A DNA stretch of 64,000 nucleotides from Brevibacillus laterosporus DSM 25 (GCF_002706795.1 NZ_CP017705.1:886001-950000), one strand, 5' to 3'. Shown: positions 35,121 through 44,496, counted from the stretch's first letter. Program-made: numbers and translations. Notes: generated from the letters alone by a model not told the origin.

Positions 35121-36859
35121 TAAAGGAACAACTACGCAACATTACTGCGGGTGAGCCAAAGAAAATATGGAAGCCCATCTTTTGGGCTGTTTTGGCTAAT
35201 TTGGTCAATATGTTTCCGTTTGGGTGCATGGCCGCTGCGGTGAGCATGATCTACGCCTACTATTCAACGGAACAGTCATCTTTGAATATGCAATCCCTAT
35301 GGCTCGTGTGGGGGGGCATGGTGGTATTTCTTGTCCTTGTATTTCTGTTTGAACGGATGTCTTACCGTTCCACATACCGCAGTGCGTACGAGTCTTCTGC
35401 TGATGGACGGACATATCTAGCAGAGCATATGCGCAAGCTTCCTCTAGGCTTCCTCATGAAAAAAGACCCCGGGGAACTCGGCCACATGATGATGAATGAT
35501 TTTACCCATTTAGAAAATGCCGCGACGAATATTTTACCCCAGCTTGTAAGCGGTGCGATTATCCCCATTTTAGCCTTTTTTGGTCTGCTTTTTATGGACT
35601 GGCGAATGGCTGTAGCCATGCTTGCGGGGTTTCCCGTAGCTGTGTTATTGCTATGGAGTATTTCCGGTTTGGAACGAAAACTCGGCAAGAGTCATTCTAC
35701 TGCCAAAATCGTTCAGGCCAATTGTTTGCAGGAATACCTGTTGGGGATGAAAGTAATCAAGGCTTACAACCTGCGTGGTGAGAACTTTAAAAGATTGGAA
35801 CAGTCTTTTTATAATTATATGAAGGAAAGCATTAAACTGGAGGGCGTGCTAGGTCCATTCTTTTTGGTCGCCATGGCCTTTATGCAAACCGGTGTATCCT
35901 TGATGACAATCGTAGGAGTTTATCTCATATTGGGTGGAGAAATTACAGTGCCTTTGTTTGCCATGTTTTTACTGGTAGGCACCCGTGTTTTTGATCCACT
36001 TTCGGTTGCCATCATGCGTCTCCCTGCGTTCAAATATGACGCCATGGCCGGAGAACGCATAATTAGCCTCCTGGATGAGCCTATCATGAGTGGCGAAAAT
36101 GAACCCCCAGAACATCACGATATCCAGTTTGACAGCGTAACCTTTGGCTATGACAAAAACATCGTGCTGGACAATGTTTCCGTGGAAATGAAGCAAGGGA
36201 CTCTGACCGCGATCGTTGGCCCTTCGGGAAGCGGAAAAAGCACGCTACTACGCCTGATTGCAAGATTTTACGACCCTCAGCACGGGAAAGTGCTGTTTGG
36301 CGGCACCGATGTAAGCGAAATGGACCCAGAAAAGCTCATGAAAAAAATCTCTATGGTATTCCAAGACGTTTACTTGTTCCAGGACACCATCCGCAACAAC
36401 ATCCGCTACGGGCGGGAGAACGCCACACAAGCTGAAATTGAGGAAGCTGCAAAAGAAGCCTGCTGTCATGATTTTATCATGAAGCTACCCCTAGGTTATG
36501 ACACCATGGTGGGGGAAGGCGGGTCCACCCTCTCTGGTGGTGAACGCCAGCGTATCTCCATCGCCCGGGCCATACTCAAAAATGCTCCCGTGATACTGCT
36601 CGACGAGGCCACTTCCTCCCTCGATCCAGAAAACGAGGTAGAAATGCAGCGAGCGATCAGCCGCCTGATCAAGGGACGTACTGTCATCATGATTGCCCAT
36701 CGACTAAAAACAGTTGTCAACGCAGACAGAATCATCGTACTAGACAAAGGCAAAATCGTCGAAGAGGGACAACATGAAGAGCTCATCAAAGACGACGGAC
36801 TGTACGCTAAGCTGTGGGAGCTCCAGACCAAAACGAGTGGCTGGAAGATTACTGCCTAA
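35117..36859 (+). CDS. ABC transporter, TM-ATPase half-molecule, partner of the preceding gene
   Basis: 580 residues from a GTG at 35117 (AGGAGGAGG upstream), overlapping the previous stop by 4 bases. Six membrane segments occupy about residues 20-305. The ATPase has Walker A GPSGSGKST, signature LSGGERQRISIARAIL and VILLDEATSSLDPENE, all canonical, in contrast to the slightly altered signature of its partner. It is the last gene of the five-gene transporter operon and is followed by a hairpin terminator. Confidence 0.87.
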   Translation: MIKEQLRNITAGEPKKIWKPIFWAVLANLVNMFPFGCMAAAVSMIYAYYSTEQSSLNMQSLWLVWGGMVVFLVLVFLFERMSYRSTYRSAYESSADGRTYLAEHMRKLPLGFLMKKDPGELGHMMMNDFTHLENAATNILPQLVSGAIIPILAFFGLLFMDWRMAVAMLAGFPVAVLLLWSISGLERKLGKSHSTAKIVQANCLQEYLLGMKVIKAYNLRGENFKRLEQSFYNYMKESIKLEGVLGPFFLVAMAFMQTGVSLMTIVGVYLILGGEITVPLFAMFLLVGTRVFDPLSVAIMRLPAFKYDAMAGERIISLLDEPIMSGENEPPEHHDIQFDSVTFGYDKNIVLDNVSVEMKQGTLTAIVGPSGSGKSTLLRLIARFYDPQHGKVLFGGTDVSEMDPEKLMKKISMVFQDVYLFQDTIRNNIRYGRENATQAEIEEAAKEACCHDFIMKLPLGYDTMVGEGGSTLSGGERQRISIARAILKNAPVILLDEATSSLDPENEVEMQRAISRLIKGRTVIMIAHRLKTVVNADRIIVLDKGKIVEEGQHEELIKDDGLYAKLWELQTKTSGWKITA

Positions 36860-36879
36860 TAGGTTTATAACATAAAGAA

Positions 36880-36930
36880 CCGCCGAGCTTTCTCGGCGGC
36901 CTGACACCTCCATACATGTGAAGGTGTTTT
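36880..36930. terminator. Paired terminators between the transporter operon and the MCP gene
   Basis: A perfect 8-bp GC-rich stem (36880-36887 / 36892-36899) is followed by a second hairpin (36904-36909 / 36922-36927) with TTTTCTTT on the plus strand. They serve the transporter operon and, in reverse, the converging chemotaxis receptor gene. Confidence 0.75.
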
Positions 36931-36951
36931 CTTTATCTTTTATACCTAGAC

Positions 36952-38694
36952 TTAATACGTAAAAGTACGCGTAAGCTTTTGTAGCTCCTCAGCCATAGTG
37001 GACAGAGAGTTCGCTAATGCAGTTACCTCTTCCATGGAAGCAAGCTGTTCCTCTGCTGAAGAAGCGATATTTTGCGAATGATCCGTTGCCTGTTGAGCAA
37101 TATGAGCCACATTTTCTCCACTGGCTGAAATTTCTTGGAGACTCGCTGATATCTGTTGACTAATGCTAGCTAATTCTTCGATCTGCTGAGAAATATAGCC
37201 TGTTGAAGAAAGAATGTTCTTAAACTTCTGATCGGTATCGTTTGCAATCTCAATCCCCGTCTGAACTTCCTCTTTGACCTTACTCATGGTCTGAATGGAT
37301 TGATTCATATCTTGCTGTATCTCTTCTAGTAGCTGCGTAATTTGGGTAGAGGATTGTGTAGATTGATCTGCCAGCTTTCTAACCTCTTCAGCGACTACGG
37401 CAAATCCTCGTCCGTGTTCTCCAGCTCTTGCAGCCTCAATAGCAGCATTTAAGGCTAGTAAGTTGGTTTGAGCAGATATATCTGTAATGACACTTAACAT
37501 TCCGGAAATATCACTTGTTCGTTTATCAAGAAGCTTAATCACAGCATCTGACTCATTAACAGATTTATGGATGGAGTTCATCTGCTGAACTGTTTTTTGT
37601 ACTGCTATTCCACCATCTTCTGCTGTTTCTCTCGTTTCTGTAGATGTTTCTGCAATAGATGACGAGCTCTCCGCTATTCGTTGCATACCAATGGATATTT
37701 CCTCAATCGAGCTTGTTGTTTTAAAGAGAGCGTTCTGTTGCTCTTCAGCACCACTCGCGGCTTCTTGGATAGCAAGCGTAATTTGCTCATTTGCTTTGCT
37801 TGTCTCATCGGCGCTAGCTGTTAATTCCTTCGAGGAACCAGCCACTCGCTGTGCAGATAAATCCACTTCCCGAATCAGATGTCGAATATTTTTTATCATA
37901 TAATTAAAATCTTTTGCCAAATTCCCTATTTCATCTCTGGAGGTAATCTTCAATTCTTCTATTGTAAGATCTCCATCCGCTACCCTGTTCAACTCTTTGG
38001 CCACTAATACAATTGGCTTGGTAAATAGTTTGGAGAAAAAGCTAACAATAATAACCCCAGCAATCGTAGAGATGGAAGCAATCAGAGCTACTAAAGTCAA
38101 AATGTTATCAGCACCTTTATTAAACTCGGTAAGATAGGCACCAGACCCCACAATCCATCCCCAGTGTGGCTCTAATTCTACATATGACACTTTGGTCTCT
38201 ACCTCATCAGAATTGGCGATTTGCCATTTGTACCTAACAAATCCACCGCCGGCAGTTCCCTTTCCGACTAATTCCTTCCCCAATAATACACCGTCCTGTG
38301 TGGTGACATTCGAGAGATCCTGGCCTTCATTAGATGGATTCATGACAGACACAGCTTTCTCATTGATTGCCCACACGTAGCCCGTTTCGCCAGCCGTATA
38401 CTCCTTTTTCACTGGACGCTTGTTTTCTGCATTTTTTGCACCTAGAAGCTCCTGACGTACCCTTTCCTGGGCTTCTTCTAAGGTTAGCTGTCCTGCCTCA
38501 ACTCGCTCATTCATCAGGTCAATCATCCCAATCACCATTTTCACATTGTTTTGTAGTGCTGATTGACCTGCCTGATCTAACTCTTTCTTAGTAGACCCAT
38601 AGGTAGTGATTCCGATTAGCAAAGTGGGTACTAGTAAGATTCCTAAGCATAAAATCGTAAGTTTTGATCTTAAAGAAGCGATTTGGATTTTCAC
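36952..38694 (-). CDS. Methyl-accepting chemotaxis protein with Cache sensor
   Basis: 580 residues from a GTG at 38694, preceded by GGAGGAGA; the longer frame to 38730 would include the ribosome site. Order: a membrane segment (about 10-30), an extracellular Cache domain of the small type (about 35-190, with [13 protein letters not shown] and HWGWIVGSG), a second membrane segment (about 200-225), a HAMP domain with [14 protein letters not shown], and a cytoplasmic signalling domain with the hairpin tip around [20 protein letters not shown] and [15 protein letters not shown]. It should signal to CheA/CheW. The ligand is unknown. Confidence 0.92.
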   Translation of the reverse strand: MKIQIASLRSKLTILCLGILLVPTLLIGITTYGSTKKELDQAGQSALQNNVKMVIGMIDLMNERVEAGQLTLEEAQERVRQELLGAKNAENKRPVKKEYTAGETGYVWAINEKAVSVMNPSNEGQDLSNVTTQDGVLLGKELVGKGTAGGGFVRYKWQIANSDEVETKVSYVELEPHWGWIVGSGAYLTEFNKGADNILTLVALIASISTIAGVIIVSFFSKLFTKPIVLVAKELNRVADGDLTIEELKITSRDEIGNLAKDFNYMIKNIRHLIREVDLSAQRVAGSSKELTASADETSKANEQITLAIQEAASGAEEQQNALFKTTSSIEEISIGMQRIAESSSSIAETSTETRETAEDGGIAVQKTVQQMNSIHKSVNESDAVIKLLDKRTSDISGMLSVITDISAQTNLLALNAAIEAARAGEHGRGFAVVAEEVRKLADQSTQSSTQITQLLEEIQQDMNQSIQTMSKVKEEVQTGIEIANDTDQKFKNILSSTGYISQQIEELASISQQISASLQEISASGENVAHIAQQATDHSQNIASSAEEQLASMEEVTALANSLSTMAEELQKLTRTFTY

Positions 38695-38775
38695 AGTCTC
38701 TCCTCCTTTAGCGTCTTTCTTATATGACAAAATGGATGTTTTTTTCCTACATCTTCATTCAGCCTATCCTTATAA

Positions 38776-38800
38776 ATATCGTAGAAATTGAGCCATCTAA
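38776..38800 (-). promoter_or_regulatory. Possible sigma-D promoter of the MCP gene
   Basis: On the minus strand TTAG (38797-38800), a 14-bp spacer, then ACGATAT (38776-38782), an imperfect match to the TAAA-N15-GCCGATAT pattern used by chemotaxis genes. Confidence 0.4.
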
Positions 38801-38923
38801 TGAGTGGAAATAATTACCTTTCACACTAATTTGGGAACCGAATTACTCGTTTGATAGAAAAGATAGAGCGACGAAATGGAAGATCTGTAAAATGGGTAAG
38901 CAATTTTGTTTGGTAAGTAGCTG

Positions 38924-38950
38924 TTAATCTTTTCACAAAAATACCGATAT
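38924..38950 (+). promoter_or_regulatory. Sigma-D-type promoter of the CheX-like gene
   Basis: TTAA (38924-38927), 15 bp, then ACCGATAT (38943-38950) closely matches the motility sigma factor pattern TAAA-N15-GCCGATAT and lies 40 bases before the start codon. Confidence 0.68.
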
Positions 38951-38989
38951 ATAAATGAAGAACTCACAAACCGGAAAAGGATGAGAATT

Positions 38990-39463
38990 GTGGATGTAAA
39001 AATATTGAATGCGTATCTCAAAGGACTGACAACTGTACTAGGTTCATTAGGAATTAATATACAGCGTAAAGACGTACAACTACAAAGATCCCCTTATACC
39101 TACAGTCAGTCCCATCGAGTTGTTTCCCAAATAACGGGTGATGTTACAGGTGACATTATTATTGGTATGGAGGAAGAGGCTCTTAGTGTTTTACTTCAAT
39201 CCTTCAGCATTCCGCTAGACATGGTCGATGACGAAATGAAACGAAGTGTACTTGAAGAATTCGCAGATATGGTAAGAGGACATGCCATTACTAGTTATCA
39301 AGCAATCGACGCTCAAGTTGAGTTTACGAATGTTGGTCTGCTCAAAAATATTTACTCAGTTGATACCTTCCCCCAGCAGGAGCAAAGCTTGAGTGTACAT
39401 ATTCTAGTTAACGAAGAATTCCCAATCCATATTGACTTTGTTTTACAGCAAATCCCAGCATAA
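38990..39463 (+). CDS. CheX-like chemotaxis protein
   Basis: 157 residues from a GTG at 38990, chosen because AAGGATGAG lies at a proper distance; an ATG at 38981 is too close to it. The fold resembles CheX/CheC: SQITGDVTGDIIIGM in the first half and the helix LEEFADMVRGHA in the second. CheX phosphatases use an ExxN pair; here the helix gives ExxD, so dephosphorylation of CheY-P may be weakened or lost. A sigma-D-type promoter precedes it and a divergent MCP gene adjoins it, supporting a role in motility. Confidence 0.72.
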   Translation: MDVKILNAYLKGLTTVLGSLGINIQRKDVQLQRSPYTYSQSHRVVSQITGDVTGDIIIGMEEEALSVLLQSFSIPLDMVDDEMKRSVLEEFADMVRGHAITSYQAIDAQVEFTNVGLLKNIYSVDTFPQQEQSLSVHILVNEEFPIHIDFVLQQIPA

Positions 39464-39479
39464 TCAGCACAAAAAACGA

Positions 39480-39506
39480 AACCCTCTAAATATGATTTAG
39501 AGGGTT
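39480..39506. terminator. Bidirectional terminator
   Basis: A perfect 11-bp stem (39480-39490 / 39496-39506) lies between two converging genes; the T-rich side is stronger on the minus strand. Confidence 0.7.
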
Positions 39507-39515
39507 ATAAACGCA

Positions 39516-39806
39516 TCAATCTATCTTTATATACGATTTGTCTGCGCTTATTTTGGAGCATTGCTCCCTTTCCATAAAGACATAAGATTTCCTTCGATAT
39601 GAACACGCTCCTTGAACCTTATCCCATATCTTAGCCAGACAATTCGGGCATCTATATCGTTGACGTTTTACCTCTATTTTTCTTGGTTCACCATCTACAA
39701 TGTCATCGAATATCTGTATGCGGGATTCTGTCCTGTGAAACTTTTGGTTTCTACATATAGAGCATCTTTTAGGAGGTTCGGTGTAAATATTTATATGTAA
39801 CCACAC
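39516..39806 (-). CDS. ISL3-transposase-like zinc-finger protein (fragment or stand-alone)
   Basis: 96 residues from a GTG at 39806. Two CxxC pairs (KRCSICRN and YRCPNCLAK) flank a segment with IFDDIVDGEPRKIEVKRQ, the pattern of the N-terminal zinc finger of ISL3-family transposases. The catalytic domain is absent: the frame stops after the finger and no inverted repeats are apparent. AAGGAG sits almost against the start codon. It may be a transposase remnant or a small domesticated DNA-binding protein; the clean frame of about 100 residues leaves the second option open. Confidence 0.5.
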   Translation of the reverse strand: MWLHINIYTEPPKRCSICRNQKFHRTESRIQIFDDIVDGEPRKIEVKRQRYRCPNCLAKIWDKVQGACSYRRKSYVFMEREQCSKISADKSYIKID

Positions 39807-39952
39807 TCCTTATCGAAGTCTTTGATCGTAGGATATTATATAATAATCATTTTTAATCTACTACACAAAAGTTAACGAAACTGTAATTCTGCCTTAATTT
39901 TACATTATGTTAAAAATTTCAATTCCATTTACATCTAAAAGGTAGGCTAACA

Positions 39953-39991
39953 TAAAAAAGACGTGCATGGGATACTTTCCCCTTACACGTC
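39953..39991 (-). terminator. Terminator of the secreted protein gene
   Basis: Stem gacgtg/cacgtc (39960-39965 / 39986-39991) with an inner GGG/CCC pairing, followed by a T run on the minus strand. Confidence 0.65.
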
Positions 39992-40106
39992 ATTACCATA
40001 GTACTACCTCTACCTTCTATACTTTTTACTTAAAAATCTACTTTTTATCTACTATAATACTCCGTGTGAATTGCTCCGTTTAAGCTCACAAGCAGTCTTA
40101 GCCAGT

Positions 40107-40712
40107 CTACAATTTTTTGGGAGGGTCTAATCTTACAGGATCCACCATCACAGTGATACCACTAGACTCTCTTTTTATCGAAATTTTTACTCCATCAACT
40201 TTCATTTCTTCTGAAGACTTAGCAGTGCCTCCACCTGTAAGTAATTGATCTAGCTGAGTTGACCAGACAATGCCTGTAGCTTCAATCATCGCCTTAATGG
40301 TAGGAAAATCGGGAGTCCCCTGAAACATCAGGCCATCAATCGTTTTTCCGTCACTCTTTAGCATTACACTTACCCATTTAGCTTCTTCTTTGGTATATTT
40401 CTGTTTTTTGGGATAATAGAATCGATAAAAATTGGTTTTCTTTTCTACTTCAAGAGTAAAAGGTAAAACCTTAATGCCTTTCCCTGCTAACTCTGTTTTC
40501 AATTTGTTATAACGATTGAGATATTCATCTGTGGTCATCTGTTTATATGTACCCGTTTTTTTTCCCTCTTCTAATTCTAAATTCGGCTGCGGACTAGTAG
40601 GAAGCGGAAGATTCTTGTTTTCAATCGAAGCATCCGTCTTTTCATTAACCCCAAACACCGCTAGCCCAGTTACTAAAAACAATGCTACTCCCAAAGCTAC
40701 GTACTTTTTCAA
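40107..40712 (-). CDS. Secreted protein of unknown function
   Basis: 201 residues from a TTG at 40712 with GGAGGG 8 bases upstream. A signal peptide is clear (MKKYVALGVALFLVTGLAVF). The mature part has a proline-rich linker (NLPLPTSPQPN), then a mixed region with FYRFYYPKKQKYTKEE and a C-terminal beta-rich tail VKISIKRESSGITVMVDP. No cysteine and no lipobox are present, so it is probably released or wall-associated. I recognise no family. It has its own terminator. Confidence 0.65.
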   Translation of the reverse strand: MKKYVALGVALFLVTGLAVFGVNEKTDASIENKNLPLPTSPQPNLELEEGKKTGTYKQMTTDEYLNRYNKLKTELAGKGIKVLPFTLEVEKKTNFYRFYYPKKQKYTKEEAKWVSVMLKSDGKTIDGLMFQGTPDFPTIKAMIEATGIVWSTQLDQLLTGGGTAKSSEEMKVDGVKISIKRESSGITVMVDPVRLDPPKKL

Positions 40713-40804
40713 AATAATCCCTCCTTAAATTTTCACATATTGATAATTCAAATATTTTATCTTCCATAAATACAGTTAGGAAGCTAAAATCAAATGTACA
40801 ATTT

Positions 40805-41725
40805 TTATGTCCGCTTTTCGATACGCCGTTTAAAAAACGATGGTTGCCATGCTTGCATGATTGAAGTTCGGGAAAGCGTATATAGAACAAGCGCTATCCA
40901 AATGCAAACAAAGCTTAAAAGGTGGCTATCTGTAAACGACTCTTTATATATAAATACCGCAATCGCCAATTGGATCGTAGGGGCTAGGTATTGAATGAAG
41001 CCTAATGTAGAAAGGGAAATACGTTGTGCCGCTGAAGCAAATGCAAGAAGCGGCATTGCCGTAGCTATTCCCGAACCTATGAGCAATAAATCCGTTCCCC
41101 AGTCTGCCATGCCAAACGACCCAACACCCTGACTTTGTAACCAGCAGATATATACAAACGAAATCAGGGCAACCGGAACCGTCTCTAGTGTTAATGAAGT
41201 AATCGAGTCTGTTTGAATCAGCTTCTTAACGACACCATAAATACCAAATGACAATGCTAAAGAAAGAGAAATCCAAGGAAGCTGTCCAAAATTAATAGCC
41301 ATCCAGCATACGCCTACTGCCGCAAAAAGTAACGAAATAAGTTGCCAGAAATCTAATCGTTCTCGGAAAAATAGCATCCCTAACGCAACATTAAGTAGAG
41401 GATTAATATAGTATCCCAGACTTGTCTCTACAATATGACCGGAATTGACTGCCCATATGTAAATCATCCAGTTCGCACTAATTAAGACGGAAGCAAGTAA
41501 AAAAAGCAGTAGACTCCTAGGTTTCTTCATAAATTCCATAACCCGTTTCCACTTCTTGCTTAGTCCTACTAGCACGATGGAAAAAATCATTGACCATAAA
41601 ATGCGATGAGCTAAAATCTCTCCCGGTGGTATAAAACTGACACTTTTCCAATAAATTGGCAGGAAGCCCCACATGGCATATGCCGCTATTGCATAAAGAA
41701 TTCCTACTCTCTGTTCATTCTGCAT
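40805..41725 (-). CDS. rarD: RarD protein, EamA/DMT superfamily transporter
   Basis: 306 residues with about ten hydrophobic segments. The N-terminus YAIAAYAMWGFLPIYWKSV, the following EILAHRILWSMIF and the mid-region NWMIYIWAVNSGHIVETSLG are diagnostic of the RarD branch of the EamA family. It should be an inner-membrane permease; RarD substrates are not established. It stands between a secreted protein gene and a long-stem terminator region and appears monocistronic. Confidence 0.88.
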   Translation of the reverse strand: MQNEQRVGILYAIAAYAMWGFLPIYWKSVSFIPPGEILAHRILWSMIFSIVLVGLSKKWKRVMEFMKKPRSLLLFLLASVLISANWMIYIWAVNSGHIVETSLGYYINPLLNVALGMLFFRERLDFWQLISLLFAAVGVCWMAINFGQLPWISLSLALSFGIYGVVKKLIQTDSITSLTLETVPVALISFVYICWLQSQGVGSFGMADWGTDLLLIGSGIATAMPLLAFASAAQRISLSTLGFIQYLAPTIQLAIAVFIYKESFTDSHLLSFVCIWIALVLYTLSRTSIMQAWQPSFFKRRIEKRT

Positions 41726-41978
41726 GATTCTCCATCTCTTTCCTTATTGAATTGTTCCTAATCATACAAGAATTCACATTTTATATCAAAGAAGTTTTGG
41801 AGGAAATGACACTTACTTGTTTATGCTTTCGAAAAATTGACTAAATTTTTGCAACATCTACATTATATAGCCTCCTTTCACCGTGATCCACTAGCTTTGT
41901 AAAACATTCACGTTCAGAGTTGCCTATATTAAACAGTAAATTGATAGTATATTAAAATTCTTTCACTCATTATTATAT

Positions 41979-42026
41979 AAAAGGTTTCCAACAGTTTTGA
42001 TTTTACACCTCTGTTGGAAACCTTTT
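41979..42026. terminator. Strong bidirectional terminator
   Basis: A perfect 16-bp stem (41979-41994 / 42011-42026) with a 16-base loop and T/A runs on both sides lies between the rarD upstream region and the oxalate decarboxylase 3' fragment. It would have ended the intact decarboxylase gene. Confidence 0.75.
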
Positions 42027-42061
42027 ATTATTTTACAAATTAAATATTTTACATCAAGTTT

Positions 42062-42376
42062 TTATTTAGGATAATAAGCAAAGCCCGGATATGTAACAAC
42101 CGGCCACTTCTCCTTGCGTAATGCACTCAATAGTTCAGAATCAACTTGCAAATTATCCTTAACCAGATCACGGGGAGTAAGTGCCATCCATTGATTTAGA
42201 GACATATCGACAAATCGATCGCTTTTAAATATCTCCAAGAACCACAATGTTTGCTCACCGGTATTCTGAATATAATGTCCATACGCAAATGGAACATAGC
42301 CCACATCACCAGCTCTGTAATCAAATGTACGTGCTGCACCGTCTCCCGCAAATACAGTCATTCTTCCTTCACCAGT
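42062..42376 (-). pseudogene. Oxalate decarboxylase, C-terminal fragment
   Basis: From about 42376 the minus strand reads [20 protein letters not shown], then [17 protein letters not shown] and [14 protein letters not shown], which is the end of the second cupin and C-terminus of OxdC/OxdD-type oxalate decarboxylases. Upstream in frame is a TAG about 40 bases away and sequence unrelated to the family. The residues that should precede it (cupin up to EWQYY) are found at 48047-48301 in the same orientation, so the gene was split by the intervening 5.7 kb. Translation could start at the ATG at 42361 but would give only a piece of a cupin. Confidence 0.85.
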
Positions 42377-42525
42377 GACTATTCTTTCGCGAAACTAAAA
42401 CCAAGAACCGCATAAAATGCACTTTTATACCGTTTGGCGCAACGCGTTTTAACATGAAAATCAATATTTAAATGAAAAAACGGTATCAAGAGTGGTATCA
42501 CGTCACTTCAAAATGGTAGAGGGGC

Positions 42526-42759
42526 TTATTCCTTTTTCAACTCCTCTATTTTCTCTATCCTTGAGCATAGTTCGTGCTGCCATCCCGTGTCGTTGGTCAT
42601 ACTGGCGATCAAGGATAAGTTTTTGAGTTTTGCAATCTCCCAAGCTCTTTGAGCGTTTGTACTCAAGCAATGACTCATTTCTGTCATTTCCGAGTCGGTA
42701 AGCTCCCCTGTCTTATTGATAAACCAAAGCTCTGCCATACGTTGGTGAACGATCCACAT
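42526..42759 (-). CDS. Small phage-type protein, DUF7667-like
   Basis: 77 residues from an ATG at 42759, chosen because AAGGAG lies 9 bases upstream; a longer frame to 42786 has no ribosome site. It contains VHQRMAELWFINKTGELTDSE and SLIASMTNDTGWQHELC, a pattern I associate with small proteins of Brevibacillus and Paenibacillus prophages (DUF7667). Function unknown. It lies next to the HTH regulator near the right edge of the inserted segment. Confidence 0.65.
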   Translation of the reverse strand: MWIVHQRMAELWFINKTGELTDSEMTEMSHCLSTNAQRAWEIAKLKNLSLIASMTNDTGWQHELCSRIEKIEELKKE

Positions 42760-42813
42760 CTGCACCAGCTCCTTAATCTTAAACATACGGTATATGCACA
42801 GTTAACTTTGATT

Positions 42814-43056
42814 TTACATGTCCAACTGTGATTTTTTTCTGTCCCAAATTTGTTCAACTGTCCATTGCTTTTGTAATCCCTGTTCAGCAGCTCGTGCATT
42901 CAATACATCTACTATGTCGTAAGCCAACGCTAGATTAGGCATTGACTTATTCCTCGCAAGGCTTGTGATGGTATTTCGGCTAACTCCAAGTATATCAGCC
43001 AACTCCTGCTGCGACATGTCCAACATGATTAGGATCGTTTTTAGATAGCAGATCAT
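42814..43056 (-). CDS. Cro/CI-type helix-turn-helix regulator
   Basis: 80 residues; ATG preceded by GGGGTGA. The helix-turn-helix is MSQQELADILGVSRNTITSLA at residues 14-34, followed by a short helical tail with WTVEQIWDRKKSQ. The length and type fit a phage Cro-like or small XRE regulator. It is in the same direction as the DUF7667 gene downstream and could be transcribed with it. Confidence 0.8.
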   Translation of the reverse strand: MICYLKTILIMLDMSQQELADILGVSRNTITSLARNKSMPNLALAYDIVDVLNARAAEQGLQKQWTVEQIWDRKKSQLDM

Positions 43057-43125
43057 AAAATCACCCCATTCTCACTTCACTATCGGGCTTGTCGAATCCT
43101 TTAGCGAGAGAACAAAGGTTTTGAC

Positions 43126-43153
43126 GAAAAAAAAACTCGCTACGCATAGCAAG
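43126..43153 (-). terminator. Terminator of the 249-residue protein gene
   Basis: A 7-bp stem (43136-43142 / 43147-43153) with a 4-base loop and nine T residues following on the minus strand. Confidence 0.7.
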
Positions 43154-43284
43154 TATTTTACAAGAAAAACATATTCTTCATTCCACTTTCTCTGCTTTCA
43201 GTACCTGTTTACACTGTTGATCATGGTATTATGCAGATTTCACAGAAAGTACCAATAGACATACTCTCTTGGCAACAGTATACA

Positions 43285-44034
43285 TTATAGCTTATCTGCT
43301 AAGTTATATATCCCTTTAAAATCCTCATAGTTTGAAAAGCTGAGGCTCCATTGTTCTACCTTATAGTGAGATTCCTGCGTGGTTGACTTTTTGTTTGTAA
43401 TATCAGAAATATGATAACTGTATTTATATTGCACACCACCAAAGATGTCGCAATCAACGCTGCCGTCTGGATTTGTTACTGCTCCTGAATCGACAATAAA
43501 ATGGAATTGTTCTGTTGAATATCCCTCTTCCGATGTAGTTTTTTCGACTTCATTTGAAATCATTTTTAATAACTGGTCATGATCTATATGGCCAGTTGGT
43601 AGATTTCCTATTACATTTGCTATATCCGAAAATATATTTTGGATAGCATTTTCTGTACTATCTGTAAACGTTTTTTCTTCTACGTTGTAATTAAATATGA
43701 TTTCGTGATGTGCTTGAAGATCCTCTCGTTTAGCAAAGATCCTGTTCATTTGGATAACAAGTGGATCAGTATCATCTACAGTATAATCGTAATCATTAGA
43801 TGAAGATAAAAGATTTCCAATAAAATGTGAGATTTTCTCCGAAGGAAAATTAGAAGCAACTGCCTTCGCGTACTGTTCGATCTTTTGGGGAGTATTCAAT
43901 TCACAGCCAAGCCCAAGCGAAGCCAATGAATCGGATGTTTTTTGATAGTCAACAGCTAAGTTTTTAGGGGGATTAAACGTTTTAAATGAAAACTTTTGTC
44001 CTACAGGGATGTGAACCTTAGGTTTTTGATTCAT
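43285..44034 (-). CDS. Uncharacterised protein in the inserted segment
   Basis: 249 residues from the ATG at 44034 (MNQKPKVHI), with GGAGGTG upstream; the longer frame to 44097 lacks a ribosome site. It is hydrophilic, acidic, without signal peptide, membrane segment or cysteine-rich motif. The middle is predicted to be helical (ENAIQNIFSDIANVIGN), the C-terminus beta-rich (GGVQYKYSYHI). I recognise no family. It has its own terminator and sits between the HTH gene and a proline-rich small gene, so it may be moron-type cargo. Confidence 0.55.
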   Translation of the reverse strand: MNQKPKVHIPVGQKFSFKTFNPPKNLAVDYQKTSDSLASLGLGCELNTPQKIEQYAKAVASNFPSEKISHFIGNLLSSSNDYDYTVDDTDPLVIQMNRIFAKREDLQAHHEIIFNYNVEEKTFTDSTENAIQNIFSDIANVIGNLPTGHIDHDQLLKMISNEVEKTTSEEGYSTEQFHFIVDSGAVTNPDGSVDCDIFGGVQYKYSYHISDITNKKSTTQESHYKVEQWSLSFSNYEDFKGIYNLADKL

Positions 44035-44286
44035 AGAAAACACCTCCAGAAATTTTAACAGCGGTATAAGGCTGAAACTTTGCCTTGCCCCAATCAATAA
44101 TATACCGCAAATAATTACAAAATAATACCCCTTTTAGGAATATTTACATATTCATCTTACTAATTCGAGCTACTTTTAATGATCATCTATAGAAATATTC
44201 AAAACCCTCTGATACTCTGTAGGGCTATTTTAGTATCCATGCCTCACTGGCAGTACCTTCTATGGCTGTAAGATTTCCTTCCAAAT

Positions 44287-44311
44287 AAAAAAGCCGCCTA
44301 AAATCGGCGAC
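44287..44311 (-). terminator. Hairpin with minus-strand T run
   Basis: Stem 44293-44298 / 44306-44311 followed by six T on the minus strand. The remainder of 44098-44600 shows only this and a second hairpin; no gene is apparent. Confidence 0.5.
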
Positions 44312-44496
44312 CTACATAAATTCTTCCTTAAACGTAATTCAACCACGAGAGCTCCAGCGAGTCACGGGCCTATCTGGGAAACCAAACATATCAATTTGCA
44401 TAACATAATAGGATTCGACATAAATATCTCGAATTAAATCTTCTTTGTATATAAAGTTTAAATAACCTATTTTTCATTAATAGTTTAAAAAAGAAA

